Part shown: piece by piece, positions 1 to 9,499 of the stretch
How the letters are laid out: each line of letters begins with the position of its first letter
Position numbering within the stretch: the stretch's first letter is position 1
From: Angiostrongylus vasorum
Lineage: Eukaryota; Nematoda; Chromadorea; Rhabditida; Metastrongylidae
NCBI GenBank assembly: GCA_018806985.1
Contig: JADANN010000458.1
Coordinates: 1,488,001-1,552,000 of the forward strand
DNA: 64,000 nt
Direction of reading: 5' to 3'
Notes under the pieces: model-generated
What the model was told of the DNA's origin: nothing
Database searches by the model: none
The model's input: only the letters and a program-made list of their open reading frames with translations
Made by a program: the position numbers and the translations under genes

Positions 1-720
1 AAATTGCTGTGGATAGGAGTCTTACAGGAGAATTTTCACTCCTATTTCGATCTCTTATTCCGATTTTTTCCTGCCTTGATCTCATTTTCGTTGGGCTTTC
101 CTAATCTCGCATTGAAGACTCCAACAACGAATTTATGGAGGAACTTCTCGTTGCTGGTTACTTCTTTCATCTGGATGTAGAACGTGTACAGATTGCTTCC
201 ATCAGTTGCATAAGTTGGTGGCTACTTTAATCGTACTGCCATTCTTATCACGTGGAGGTTGGAGACAAAGGTGCTAAGCCTGGTGATAGGATTTTGTATG
301 AGGTGATTTGATGGGAAATAGATGGGTGTACGAAAAAGCCAACGTCTCCAACATTTTGTAACGGAAATTTCCTTGCACGAATCAATGGCAAGGGTTCCGT
401 CATCTAATTGCGTATGTCCGCTTTCCTGCCTTTTCCTGTTGTAAGCGATCACATTAAATTTTATGCGGCCAGCTACCTCAAGAAGATCGTAGAGATCGGC
501 CTTTGAAGAGACCATTCTGGTGTTATAGGTATTGAGGAAGAAGCGGACTCCAAGTCGTGTCGTGGGCGTGCTCGTTTTGTACCGTTTCTAATTACGTCCC
601 TATGCAACCAGAGATTTGATCGTCTCTCACCTCTTGTCTCACCACGCGAAGTCGTAAACGGAAGCATCCAATGTGCTGGCTACTGCAACTGGCTTTTTTG
701 TGGTTGAGCCATTGCGGTTT
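1..720 (-). mobile_element. RTE-type LINE remnant, endonuclease (EN) region
   Basis: Read on the minus strand, this stretch resembles the N-terminal apurinic-like endonuclease of RTE-family non-LTR retrotransposons. Pieces seen are TRMVSSKADLYDLLEVAGRI, then QLDDGTLAIDS, then a shifted-frame GFFVHPSISH followed by ILSPRLSTF, and near the window edge KFVVGVFNARLGK, which corresponds to the [10 protein letters not shown] endonuclease motif with the catalytic Asp replaced. The order matches the family. Frameshifts and stops separate the pieces, so it is dead. The upstream part (about 520-720) matches the 5' region of the same family. It differs in sequence from the LINE at 5,335-8,660, so at least two RTE lineages are present. 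It runs off the left edge. Confidence 0.7.
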
Positions 721-1084
721 CTTGGAGTTCCAAGATCAGCGTAGCAGTTTTTCTCAGGTCGTCACCAACTGTTTTAACGACTTGCTCGTGAGTAAATTGA
801 TTTTTTAAAAGATTCGCCTTTACGAAAAAACTTGCGAGCCGCAGTACAATTTTCTTCTGAGTGTCAATTCCCTAATCAAACAAGATTCTTCTTCTCTAGC
901 ATCTTGAAAGTCTTAGGGTTTTCTTAGGTCGTCAGCATAGCAGTCGTCCCTTGCGGGTCGGTGGAACGTTGGGTACTTTGGAATAAGTTGACAAGCAGGG
1001 CGGCGCTCTCATCTTATGAGTGTACACACACTATATAAATAAACGATCAACTTCCTACTTCATTGATAAGCCAGCCCCAGTTTG
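721..1084. other. unassigned spacer
   Basis: No open frame of note. It separates the LINE remnant from the first Penelope-like remnant. Its first part may be further LINE 5' sequence, but I cannot support that firmly. Confidence 0.4.
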
Positions 1085-2690
1085 TTACGAAATTCACCAT
1101 TTTTTCTCGATGAGCAAACACGAGTTTGTTATAACAGCATTTATTTAATGTCGTCTTCTTAAGAGCCTGGAAAGCTCAAATTGACATGCATTCCACTCAT
1201 GCAACACTTTCATAGCATTAGAAGACTAAACGTCATAAATAAATTTTTCACTTGCATACTAAACAGCGTCCTTTAAAAGCTCTTTGTTTTGTTTCTTGTA
1301 TGCCTTTTATTTATTTGGCGCAGAACAACTGAGTGTGCTTGGCTCAGGTCAAAAAATCAGCCTAAGGTATGACGCAGAGTCATGCGTGATCACAAGACAC
1401 TCTTCCTTACGGTTCATTTCTGGATTTTTGGAATTAATCCAGAAAGCTTCAAGAATTTTACGCGCTGATGTTTTGGATTGATGTGCGAGTATAGTGACTT
1501 TTCATCAAAATCTTCTCCGTTATGTTTCTGTGTCTTACGCTCGCCTAATTTACCTACTAGGTGTTCTTTTTACATGGACGCACAGTGGTTATTGAACCGT
1601 ACCCGAACTCATGCAATCACCGTATCTATCGTAAAGACATATTACGCAAACGCAATTTTGCTTTGTACGGTTGATGGACGCGCGTAGCACAGTCGTGGGA
1701 GGTGCCATTCAATACATTTGGATCGATCCCAGCACCCCAGGCTCACCAAGCCTTCCATGTCGGCAAATTGGTACCAGACTTGTCTGGGAGGAAAAGCAAA
1801 CTGACTAGATACATGAATAGCCCACCGTAAGTTATTGTAAAGGCCAGATATGCATTCATTCACCTTCAACGATGCATAATGAAGCCGAATTCATGACGCA
1901 TCCCTCCGGGATTGATCAACGCCGAGATCTTTATTCTTTACCCTTTTTATATAGAAGGTTATACAAAGGGTTAAGAATTAGCCGACGTCGGAATGTGTTC
2001 GGTGATATTTCAATCACTGTCGCCGATTTCTCCAGACTCCCTCCCACTTTTTTAAGTAACGTTTTTTAGATGCACTTATCTGGTCGGAAATGAAGGGCTG
2101 AATAAACAGGACCTTATTCTCCTTAGAATTATCGTTTGGTTTTGCGGTTTTTCTTCTACTGCTACAACGAAAGGCTGCAGTTTCTTAGCCATTGCAAATG
2201 GCTACTTATTGCACCAAATTCAGGGATTTTCTCCTTCTGCTCTCTTCCTGTGCACATTCCTTACGAGAGCCTTTTTTTTGTGTGCGAGAGCTAACAAGAG
2301 AAGTAATGAACCAGTTTGTTTTTTTGTACTTGGCTTTCGGTACTACTTGGTTGTCTCTCGGATAGGTCAATTTGGGCTTTCAGAAATAAAAAATCAGTTC
2401 TTGCTCGCTTTCTCTCGAGTAGACTCAACGCACTCGGTTCATTCAATTACTCAAAACATTTGTCCACTTCATTTTGTGTGGATCAGGTGACAAAGCAATC
2501 ATCTATATATTTACAGTAGAGTAATGGCTGAGGAAAGATTACTGGTGCTTACAATTTAGACATAAAGACTATGACAAGGATCGCTGCGTCTCTATGCCAT
2601 GGCCAACCCTCTTATTTATGCGTAATATTTCCAAGACCATTTGAAGATTGAGCAGTTGAGATGGACTCCTGTGGGTTTCAGTAACTGTAT
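1085..2690 (-). mobile_element. Penelope-like element remnant A (PLE-A), with nested SINE
   Basis: This is a decayed Penelope-like retroelement read on minus. Its pieces line up in order with the better-preserved copy at 3,303-4,300: the end of the GIY-YIG region and 3' untranslated part (about 1,370-1,660), the RT-to-GIY linker (about 1,960-2,130) and the RT core (about 2,200-2,640). The terminal repeat at about 1,090-1,270 shares the tract around TCAATTTGAGCTTTCCAGGCTC and the following AACAAACTCG block with the other PLE ends. It carries many frameshifts and stops. A plus-strand SINE at 1,676-1,950 interrupts it between the GIY-YIG and linker parts, so the SINE insertion is younger than the PLE. 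Confidence 0.65.
1676..1950 (+). repeat. SINE-A copy (tRNA-derived), nested in PLE-A
   Basis: The head has an A-box-like segment (GCGTAGCACAGTCGTGG) and a weak B-box-like GGATCGATCCC. Next come the family's shared blocks: the near-palindrome GGTACCAGACTTGTCTGG, GCCAGATATGCATTCATTCA, and the tail GATTGATCAACGCCGAGATC followed by TTTATTCTTTACC. Orientation is plus. The same order of blocks recurs, in either orientation, at eight other sites in this window. Confidence 0.75.
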
Positions 2691-2739
2691 TAAAATTAGA
2701 TTTGCAAACTAAACTATTCTATCCGTGGTCCCGTCTACA

Positions 2740-2921
2740 CAAACTGATGATGGGTATAACCTCGAAGGTAGCGAGGTCGGTAGAAGCCAGATATTCAGTG
2801 GATACTAACGTACGAGCCCCGGGTGATTGTTGAATGGCACCGTTAGGGAAGAGAACTGGCTGAGAGAACGGCAAAGCAGGAGCCTTAGCGGTGCCGTGGG
2901 TAACACGTGAGGCTCCGAAAA
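2740..2921 (+). repeat. SINE-B-type fragment, truncated by PLE-B
   Basis: It shares the leader block GGTGATTGTTGAATGGCACC and the tRNA-like segment GCGGTGCCGTGGGTAACACG with the repeats at 60,230-60,395 and 62,977-63,215. The B-box half is missing, because the PLE-B terminal repeat begins directly after GGCTCCGAAAA. PLE-B, or a rearrangement that involved it, therefore came later. Confidence 0.55.
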
Positions 2922-3250
2922 GCGTCGTTTTCTTGTTCAGCAATCGCGAGGTTGTTATACAGCATACATTTACTTGCATAGAAAAACAATACAATACAAC
3001 AGTAGCCGACGTTTCGGCAGTGTCGCCTTCTTCAGAGCCTGGAAGGGTATACTGATAGACAATTTATTAGGCCAAACGCTTCAATGACACTTACAAAAAG
3101 ACGAAAAACTCTATGGTAATTACATGGTCAACAGCTTCTCGAAAAAAACTCACCGCTTTTTTTTACGTGGCTTCCAATGAGGAAGATTAGAACAGCTGAT
3201 TATAGTCGCATAACATTGATGACTGAACCATCTCACATTAGAAATTGATG
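2922..3250 (-). repeat. PLE-B left terminal repeat (pLTR)
   Basis: The reverse complement of this segment matches 4,378-4,702 nearly base for base. Shared blocks include GCGTCGTTTTCTTG, CAGCAATCGCGAGGTTGTTA, TTATTAGGCCAAACGCTTCA and AAAAAGACGAAAAACTCTAT. A few substitutions and short indels show that the two repeats have diverged modestly. Confidence 0.85.
3008..3035 (-). ncRNA. hammerhead-ribozyme-like core in PLE-B left repeat
   Basis: On minus the core reads CTGAAGA, a short GGC/GCC hairpin, then GAAAC. This fits the CUGANGA...GAAA hammerhead core with stem II. PLE terminal repeats are known to encode hammerhead motifs. I could not find a convincing stem III and cleavage triplet in linear order, so activity is not claimed. 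Confidence 0.4.
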
Positions 3251-3302
3251 CAACATACGGGGGTCAGATCGCGAATGACCTCTGGACATTCATCCCTGTT
3301 AT

Positions 3303-4300
3303 TCATTGTAGAGTTTTGGCATTTATCCAAAAAGCCTCGAGAAGCTTGCGCGCTGGTGTTTTAGTCTCCTGTGCAAGGATATTGACTTTTAATTCAAAAT
3401 GGTCCCCGCTATGCTTTTGTATCCTATGCGTGCCTAGTGGAGTACTTCGTCTTAGTTTAAATTTGCCATCTAGGTGTTCTTTTTATATGGATACACAAAG
3501 GTCTGCCCGTTTCGCCAATATATTCATCTCCGCAATTATTACAAGAGATCAGGTATATCGTACCCTGAACTCATGCAATCACCGTACCTGCCGTAAGGGC
3601 AAATTACGCAATTCGTTGTTTCACATAGACGGTCATACAGGCGGTTACGAACTAACTGACGACGTAGAGTATCCGGTGGTATTTCAACTATCGCTACCGA
3701 TTCCTCTCGACCTGCCCTTTTTAAGCGTTTAATAGATACGCTTACTTCATCGCTAATAAAGGGCAGCATAAACGGGACTTTCTTTTGGCCAAGTGTTTCG
3801 CTTGGGCGCGTCGCTCTCCTTCTAAACTTATCTCGTGGGATTACTATTTCGTAGCCATTGGAGATGGCTATTAACAGAGCCAAGTCGCGCGATTCTTCCT
3901 TTAGTTCCCTGGTTGTGCACACAGAGGTGGCTGTTCGAAACATGTTTCTCACAAGCGCCCTCTTTGTGTGTGAAGGGTGGGAAGAAAGGAAATGAACGAG
4001 GATGTTCTTGTTACTTGGCTTTCGGTACCACTTTGTCATGTGACCGCTACTTGATAAGTTGATCTGAACGTTAAGAAATGGAAGCCAGGTCTCTTTCGGT
4101 TTCTCCAGGGTGAATTTAATATACTCAGACTGCTCATTCAATAATTCAAAGCATTTGTCCATCTCCTCAAGAGTAGAGGAGATGACAAAACAATCGTCTA
4201 TATATCTGCAGTGGAGTAGCGGCCAGAGATTGATTACCGGGGCTTCTATTTTAGACACGAACGCAATGGCGACAATTGGTGCCAACCGCTGTCCCATTGC
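3303..4300 (-). pseudogene. PLE reverse transcriptase plus GIY-YIG endonuclease, broken
   Basis: The open frame at 3,539-4,297 begins near the RT motif (MGQRLAP, residues 1-7), with the catalytic RYIDD at residues 31-35 and the PLE-type KWYRKPSNKNILVHFLSS block afterwards. A cysteine-bearing linker (CVICPYG) leads to the GIY-YIG domain. That domain lies in two other frames: LISCNNCGDEYIGETGRPLC (about 3,440-3,560), then KEHLDGKFKL...HFELKVNILAQET, ending at a TGA at 3,303-3,305. So at least two one-base shifts split the nuclease, and the RT lacks everything before its middle motifs. In an intact PLE, RT and GIY-YIG nuclease act together in target-primed reverse transcription. This copy cannot encode a complete enzyme. 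Confidence 0.85.
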
Positions 4301-4377
4301 TAGCCCTCTAATTTGAGCGTAATAGTTCCCAGATCATCTGAAAATCGAGCAGTTTAGGCACTCTTTTAGGAGAAAAA

Positions 4378-4702
4378 AGATTTCTGATTGAGGTGGTGCA
4401 GTCACCGACTATATGCGGCTATAATCAGCTATTCTAATCTTTCTCATTGGAGATCACTAAAAAAAGCGGTGAGTGTTTCGAGAAGCTGTTGATCATGTAA
4501 TTGCCATAGAGTTTTTCGTCTTTTTGTAAGCGTTATTGAAGCGTTTGGCCTAATAAATTGTATGTCAGTATACCCTTCCAGGCTCTGAAGAAGGCGATAC
4601 TGCCGAAACGTCAGCTACTGTTGTATTGTATTGTGTTTTTTCTATGCAAGTAAATGTATGCTGTATAACAACCTCGCGATTGCTGGACAAGAAAACGACG
4701 CA
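4378..4702 (+). repeat. PLE-B right terminal repeat (inverted copy)
   Basis: This is the inverted partner of 2,922-3,250. It abuts the truncated 5' side of the RT frame (4,300), leaving under 100 bp between them. Confidence 0.85.
4585..4612 (+). ncRNA. hammerhead-ribozyme-like core in PLE-B right repeat
   Basis: CTGAAGA (4,585-4,591), a GGC...GCC stem II with a six-base loop, and GAAAC (4,605-4,609) follow in the hammerhead order. This copy faces away from the RT frame because its repeat is inverted. Confidence 0.4.
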
Positions 4703-5334
4703 TTCGTATTCTTAAGCCGAGGTTAAAAGAAAGTCGATCCTGGGAACTGTTACAAGATGTACCAGCTCCGGAAAGCGTAATCGCAGGTTCAATCTGGCCT
4801 GAGGCCTTAGTTTTTGCAAATATTATAGGCTCATAATAGTTGCAGATTATGTGTTGGTGAGTAAGTATAAAATGGGTATTATAACAATTTAGTTTTAAGT
4901 TGCGAAACAGGTGGTTGTTTTAAGCAAGCCGAACTTGCCATCTTGACCCATTCCGCGTTCAATTTTCACCACTAACCTTTAAATTCTTAAATTACTTCTC
5001 AGAACATGGGCGATGTAAGGAGGCGTCTTCAAGGGCTCCTCACACAAGAATCCAAAACATCGGCGCATAAAACTATAGTAGCATTCTGGACAGATTCCAA
5101 AAATCCAAAAAATGAACCGTGGTGCCTCGCGACTTCGCGCCATTCCTCGAGCTCATTTGACCTAATACGGGCACATTTCTCGCCCATGTAAGACTTTAGT
5201 GTTGAAAAAAAAGATGTTTATTATGCAAATAAAGTTTATGCCTTAAGTTTTATTTTCCTAAGTTATGTAAGTGTTCATATGGATCTCCCTCATATGAGGG
5301 ATCTCGAGCTGGTTAGTCGCAGGCTACGTGGCGC
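4703..5334. other. unassigned spacer
   Basis: AT-rich with no recognisable element. A 61-codon open stretch at 5,006-5,191 (plus) has no features I recognise. Confidence 0.4.
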
Positions 5335-5768
5335 GACCCCAGGTGGCGGATAGGTGGTTAATTGCGGACCAAAAGCGATCCTTGCTTCCCTGAAACGCAG
5401 GTGGATCCAGGAGATGGACTACCTGTTTTTGATGCGCCGATTTGGCACATACTTTCTGTATATGCCAGGCGTATTCATGCATGCGTGTGTGGGTGCGTCC
5501 TCGCTTATGCGGATTGTGTTCTACCAGTCAATTCGGCCAAAAGCCTGCAATCAAGTGACAGGTAAGTATCTGGGAGGCGGTTAGTCGCCTCCAGCAAATA
5601 AGCTCCATGTCCACTCTGGGAGAGCTTGGCAAGCTACCCGTGAGTATACCCAGCCCCCACGTTCAGAGCCTAGCAGGCTATACGTGGGTATCAAAATGCT
5701 AAACACAGTAAAAGAAAAACGGGCCACAATCCCCCTGACCCCGAAAAGAGCCCTCTAATTTCGCAGCG

Positions 5769-6662
5769 TTGGGTAGGACGAGTCCGGAGAGGCTGCTAAA
5801 ATCTCAGGGCCAATGGAAGCTGCCTGGATTTCGAAGAACTATGATGACGATCTGTACCTACAATGCACGTACACTTGCATCCGAGTCCTCGATAGAAGAC
5901 TTGCTCATGCAAGCAAGATGGGTAAAGTACGACGTCATCCGCCTGGCCGAGACAAGAAGACGCCAGCGTTTCAACTCCGTCTATGACACCGGAGAAGAAC
6001 TGTTCCTCGGAACATGCGACAGTAGAGGAGTTGGCGGCGTCGGCGTTCTCGTCAACACGAGTTTGTCCATGAACAACGATTCATTCGAACAACTTACAAC
6101 CCGAATAGGACGTTTATGATTAAAAAGATGTGGATCAATTCCCGCTTTGACAATCCTCGTCGTTTACGCGCTGACATCAAACTATGACGAAGAAGAAGTC
6201 GAAGCGTTCTATATGGACTTGGAGAAGTTCTATAGAGAAGACCACACATTCTTCAAGGTCATCATTGGAGATTTCAACGCCAAGATTGGACCAAAAAGAA
6301 CGTCTGAAGAACGTAACAATGAGATCTACGGATTGGAATGGAACGGACAGGGTGGGCGGCTTTCTGAGTTTATCATGGCGACCAAGACCATCCGTGGTAA
6401 CTCGCAATTCCAGGAGCAACACCCTCAACGCTGGACGTGGGAGTCTCCCAATGGAGAGTACCATAATGAAGTAGACCACATCATAGTAAATAGAAGGTTT
6501 TGCCTAATCGATGTCGCTGCTGTCCTAAAAATTCTACACGGGACCAGACTACCAACTCCTTCGTGCAAGATTCTATTTCTCGCGGAAAGGAGAAAAAAGC
6601 CGCTAAATTCAAAAACCGAAGTCCCAGAATCGCCGAAAACTGGGACTTATTCAATTCATTAG
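5769..6662 (+). pseudogene. RTE endonuclease domain, broken
   Basis: Two open pieces in order. The first has [10 protein letters not shown] and [13 protein letters not shown], the N-terminal endonuclease strand and the Glu (E of AETR) that binds metal. A stop near 6,117 interrupts it. The second has [19 protein letters not shown], then [11 protein letters not shown] with the catalytic Asp and Asn, and [10 protein letters not shown], which corresponds to the C-terminal (S/V)DH active-site histidine motif. The active-site residues survive, but the split frame and the later shift into the linker abolish a full product. Related proteins are often mis-annotated as craniofacial development protein 2-like. 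Confidence 0.8.
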
Positions 6663-7117
6663 TCGTTGGGAAGATGCCGCTGTCGATAACATCGACGAAG
6701 AATACGATCGGCTCGTTCAACATCTTCACGTTAACGCTATGAAAGCTGAGAGTTCGAAAGTCACGAAGAGACGTCTGTCTAAAAGAAACACTCGAGCTGA
6801 CACGCCAGCGTGGAATCGCACGAGCTGCAGGCAACAGCGAACTATCGTCCGAACTTGCAAAACAGTGCAGACAGGCGATAAAAGAAGATCTTAAAGAGAG
6901 ACGAGCAGCAACAATGGTCTAATCTGCATAGGCCGGGAAAAGCGTTCACAAAGCCCACCGAAGCATCGCCAATTACATGACCAAGATGACTGCACTCGCA
7001 CGCCCAGGCGGAATACTTGCAGCGTCCAGAAGGGCAATGGAGGAAATCATTCACACGAATACTACTCAGATCTCTTCGATAGCCATGTCCACCTACCTTC
7101 ATATGAAATAAAGGAGG

Positions 7118-8650
7118 GTGGATATGTTGCACCACCGGTTCTCCCCTTACGAAATCCGACACGCCATTCCGTCGGTGAAAAATCGAACAGAACCAGGTCC
7201 GGACAGGATAAGACCAGAACACCTGAGGTTCACACGTTACCTGTCTGAATGCAAGGTCCCTATTCAGTGGAAGACCAGCAAGACCGTGTTATTGTTCAAG
7301 AAGGGTGACCTACACGATATCGGCAACTAACGCCCAATCTGCTCACTGTCTGAGGTCTATAAACTCACTCGAGTCATCCGAAACAGGATTGACAGAACAC
7401 TGGACGAAGGACAGCCACGTGAGCGAGCAGGGTTTCGAAAAGGATTTAGTACGATGGACCAATCCACACCATAACAAGGCTCATTGAAGTATCGCGAGAG
7501 TACAAAAGACGCTCGGTCTCATTTTCATCGATTTACAGAAGGCCTTTAACTCAACTGAGATAGAAGCAGTCTTAGAAGTTTTGGAATCCCTATTCAGTAC
7601 GTGAAGATTCTTCGTGAGCTATACAAAAATATCACAACCAAGAAATCACCATTCTACAACGATATTAAACACTGACGTCAAAAGAGGGGGTTAGGCAAGG
7701 CGATAATGTTTCGCTAAAATTATTTACCGTCACCCTCCAGAACGTCATGCGAACATTGGAATGGGATAATATGGGGAGTAAAAATCGATGGTCGGCAGTT
7801 ACACCATCTTCGCTTTGCTGATGACATCGTCCTTATAACACCAAACATTAGCCAAGCGGAACGTATGCTTGCCGACTTTGATAAAGCCTTTGGAAAGATT
7901 GGTCTTCGACTAAATCTCACAAAAACGATGTTGGTGAGGAACGGATTGATTTCGTTTGCCCCATTCATGCTGAACAGAGCGAACATCTCCGAATGCTCCA
8001 GTTATGCCTGTCTAGGTCGGGAATTCAGCATGTGGACGACTTAGCTCCAGAGCTGAGCAGAAGGAAACGAGCGGCTTGGGGAGCTTTCAAGAGCATCAAG
8101 AATGTAGTGAAGAAAACAAAGAACACCCGACTGCGTGCTCACCTTTTCGACTCAACGGTACTTCCTGCCCCTAACATATGCGTGAGAAATCTGGTCGCTG
8201 CTTAAGCAGGATGAAAGATCACTCAATGTTATTGAACGCGCAGTCGAAAGGGTGATGCTAGGAGCATCCCGTTTCACACAAGTAAAGGGATGGGATCCGA
8301 AGCTCGTATCTGCGTCAACGATCAAAAAACCAAAGATGCCATTCTGTACGCCAAACAGTCGAAGATAAGGTGGGCCGGACACGTAATGCGTATGAATGAC
8401 AACCGATGGACAAGAGCCGTTAGTAACTGAATTCTTCGGGATGTCAAATGTACTGCAGCAAGACCACCGACGCGATGGTCAGTGTTCGTCAAGAAGAGCC
8501 TGGAAGAAAGTTGTGATGCTCGACGAGTCCGTAGAGCGAGCAGAACCCACTAGGGCTGCTCTTGCACGCGACAGGGGAAAAATGAAAGACTTACTGGCGC
8601 TCGCTCGAGTCACTCGACGAACAACGGGGCTACAGGTGATACAGGCGATG
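7118..8650 (+). pseudogene. RTE reverse transcriptase and C-terminal region, broken
   Basis: RT motifs appear in order across frames: PDRIRPEHLR and TSKTVLLFKKGD (7,118-7,330), then [38 protein letters not shown] (motif A), and RFADDIVL (motif C, FADD) at about 7,810-7,835. GLRLNLTKTM and the C-terminal KIRWAGHVMRMNDNRW, PPTRW and LLALARVTRR pieces follow. At least five frame changes or stops separate them. The catalytic FADD is intact. The end of the C-terminal region near 8,650 marks the 3' limit. Confidence 0.8.
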
Positions 8651-8674
8651 TAGGTGTTCGGCTGAGTAGGCTGC

Positions 8675-8795
8675 ATGTCAATTCGAGCTTTCCAAGCTCT
8701 GACGAAAGCGAAACCGCGGAAAAGTCAGCTATTGTGAATAACTAGTACCATAACAACCTCTTCCTTGCTCATCAAGAAAAACAGTGGATTGTTGA
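8675..8795 (+). repeat. PLE-type terminal repeat fragment with hammerhead-like core
   Basis: It matches the reverse complement of 11,335-11,440 and, more loosely, the PLE-B repeats: CATGTCAATTCGAGCTTTCC, then CTGACGA with a GCGAAACCGC hairpin, then AGTCAGCTATTG, and further on ACAACCTC. The GAAA segment is changed to GGAAAA. It lies right against the 3' end of the RTE copy. Confidence 0.5.
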
Positions 8796-8849
8796 TCAAT
8801 GCCGGAGGTCAAAAATGAAGTTGATCATGGGATTTGTTACAATTTTTGA

Positions 8850-8900
8850 TCGGCTAACGTTTCGACGGCTTTATCATCTTCATAGTCGCGATGATGCGAG
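8850..8900 (-). repeat. hammerhead-like PLE end remnant
   Basis: On minus it reads ATGAAGATGATAAAGCCGTC followed directly by GAAACGTTAGCCG. The CGAAACGTTAGC block and the preceding GAAGA are the recurring signature of PLE ends in this window. No coding part is attached. Confidence 0.35.
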
Positions 8901-9159
8901 TCGACCGCCCACGACATCATTCTGGCGATGTGAGCGATGTGAGCGACAAGGACGACAGGGACTCGGATCCAGTAGATGGAATAAATGAAACAATTTGTCT
9001 TAGGTTTTAGGGATGTGATGTGATGTAAACGGCTGGAATATATTTATGTTAGGAGATCATCTCTAGACTGCCTAAAATTTCGTGTCACTCTCTCGCGAAT
9101 TTGATTTCGTTTTTTTTTCTTACCTTCAAGTAGACGTTGGATACTTGGATGGCCCGTCT

Positions 9160-9490
9160 TCACTGGTTGTTCTGGCTCTAGCATAATTTGCATTTTTTTC
9201 GCAGTTTTGCTGGTTTAGCCGTTGTGGTTCCCCGAGGTCAGCCCGGCCAATGTTTGCCCCAGGTTTTCACCACCACACGCAGTCGCAGCCCTTGTGGATC
9301 AGAGGGAGATTTGTTACCATGCGAGTTTGATACCAGGAAGGTGGTGGGTCCTGGTATTGGTTTACTCTTAGCTAGGCTTCCTGATGGAAACGCCGGACTC
9401 CTTCTCAGCTCGAGAGACCCTGCCGGGGAGACGAAACCCTCCGTTGTACATCGCAGCCCGACACCCAGGACCACCTTCCAGCCACGATGA
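9160..9490 (-). mobile_element. possible RTE-type LINE 5' fragment
   Basis: It is GC-rich relative to its surroundings. On minus it has an open stretch (9,238-9,474) followed by a region whose layout (GACCTCGGGGAACCACAACG, then GCTAAACCAGC) resembles the 5' part of the LINE remnant at 520-720 (GGAACTCCAAGAAACCGCAA, then GGCTCAACCAC). The similarity is by eye only. Confidence 0.35.
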
Positions 9491-9499
9491 AGTGGTGAA

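Larger units (their letters stand above)
2922..4702 (-). mobile_element. Penelope-like element B (PLE-B), inverted terminal repeats
   Basis: This 1.78 kb unit has a broken RT/GIY-YIG reading frame on minus (3,303-4,300). Two copies of a roughly 320 bp repeat in inverted orientation bound it (2,922-3,250 and 4,378-4,702). PLEs are known to carry terminal repeats (pLTRs) in direct or inverted orientation and are often 5' truncated. Here the RT begins at the GQ-L-P motif, so its N-terminal half is missing next to the right-hand repeat. Each repeat holds a hammerhead-like core. Confidence 0.8.
5335..8660 (+). mobile_element. RTE-type non-LTR retrotransposon, near full length but broken
   Basis: The element runs 5' to 3' on plus: a GC-rich leader (about 5,335-5,760), an endonuclease (5,769-6,540), a linker, and a reverse transcriptase with C-terminal part (about 7,118-8,650). 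The leader, starting near CGCGACCCCAGGTGGCGGAT, resembles nematode RTE 5' ends. The length (3.3 kb) and the single EN-RT order fit the RTE clade. Many stops and frameshifts split the ORF, so it cannot move by itself. A PLE-type terminal repeat piece directly follows the 3' end. Confidence 0.8.

Noticed and set aside
3316..3732. 138-codon plus-strand frame
   Set aside because: It is the antisense shadow of the PLE-B GIY-YIG region.
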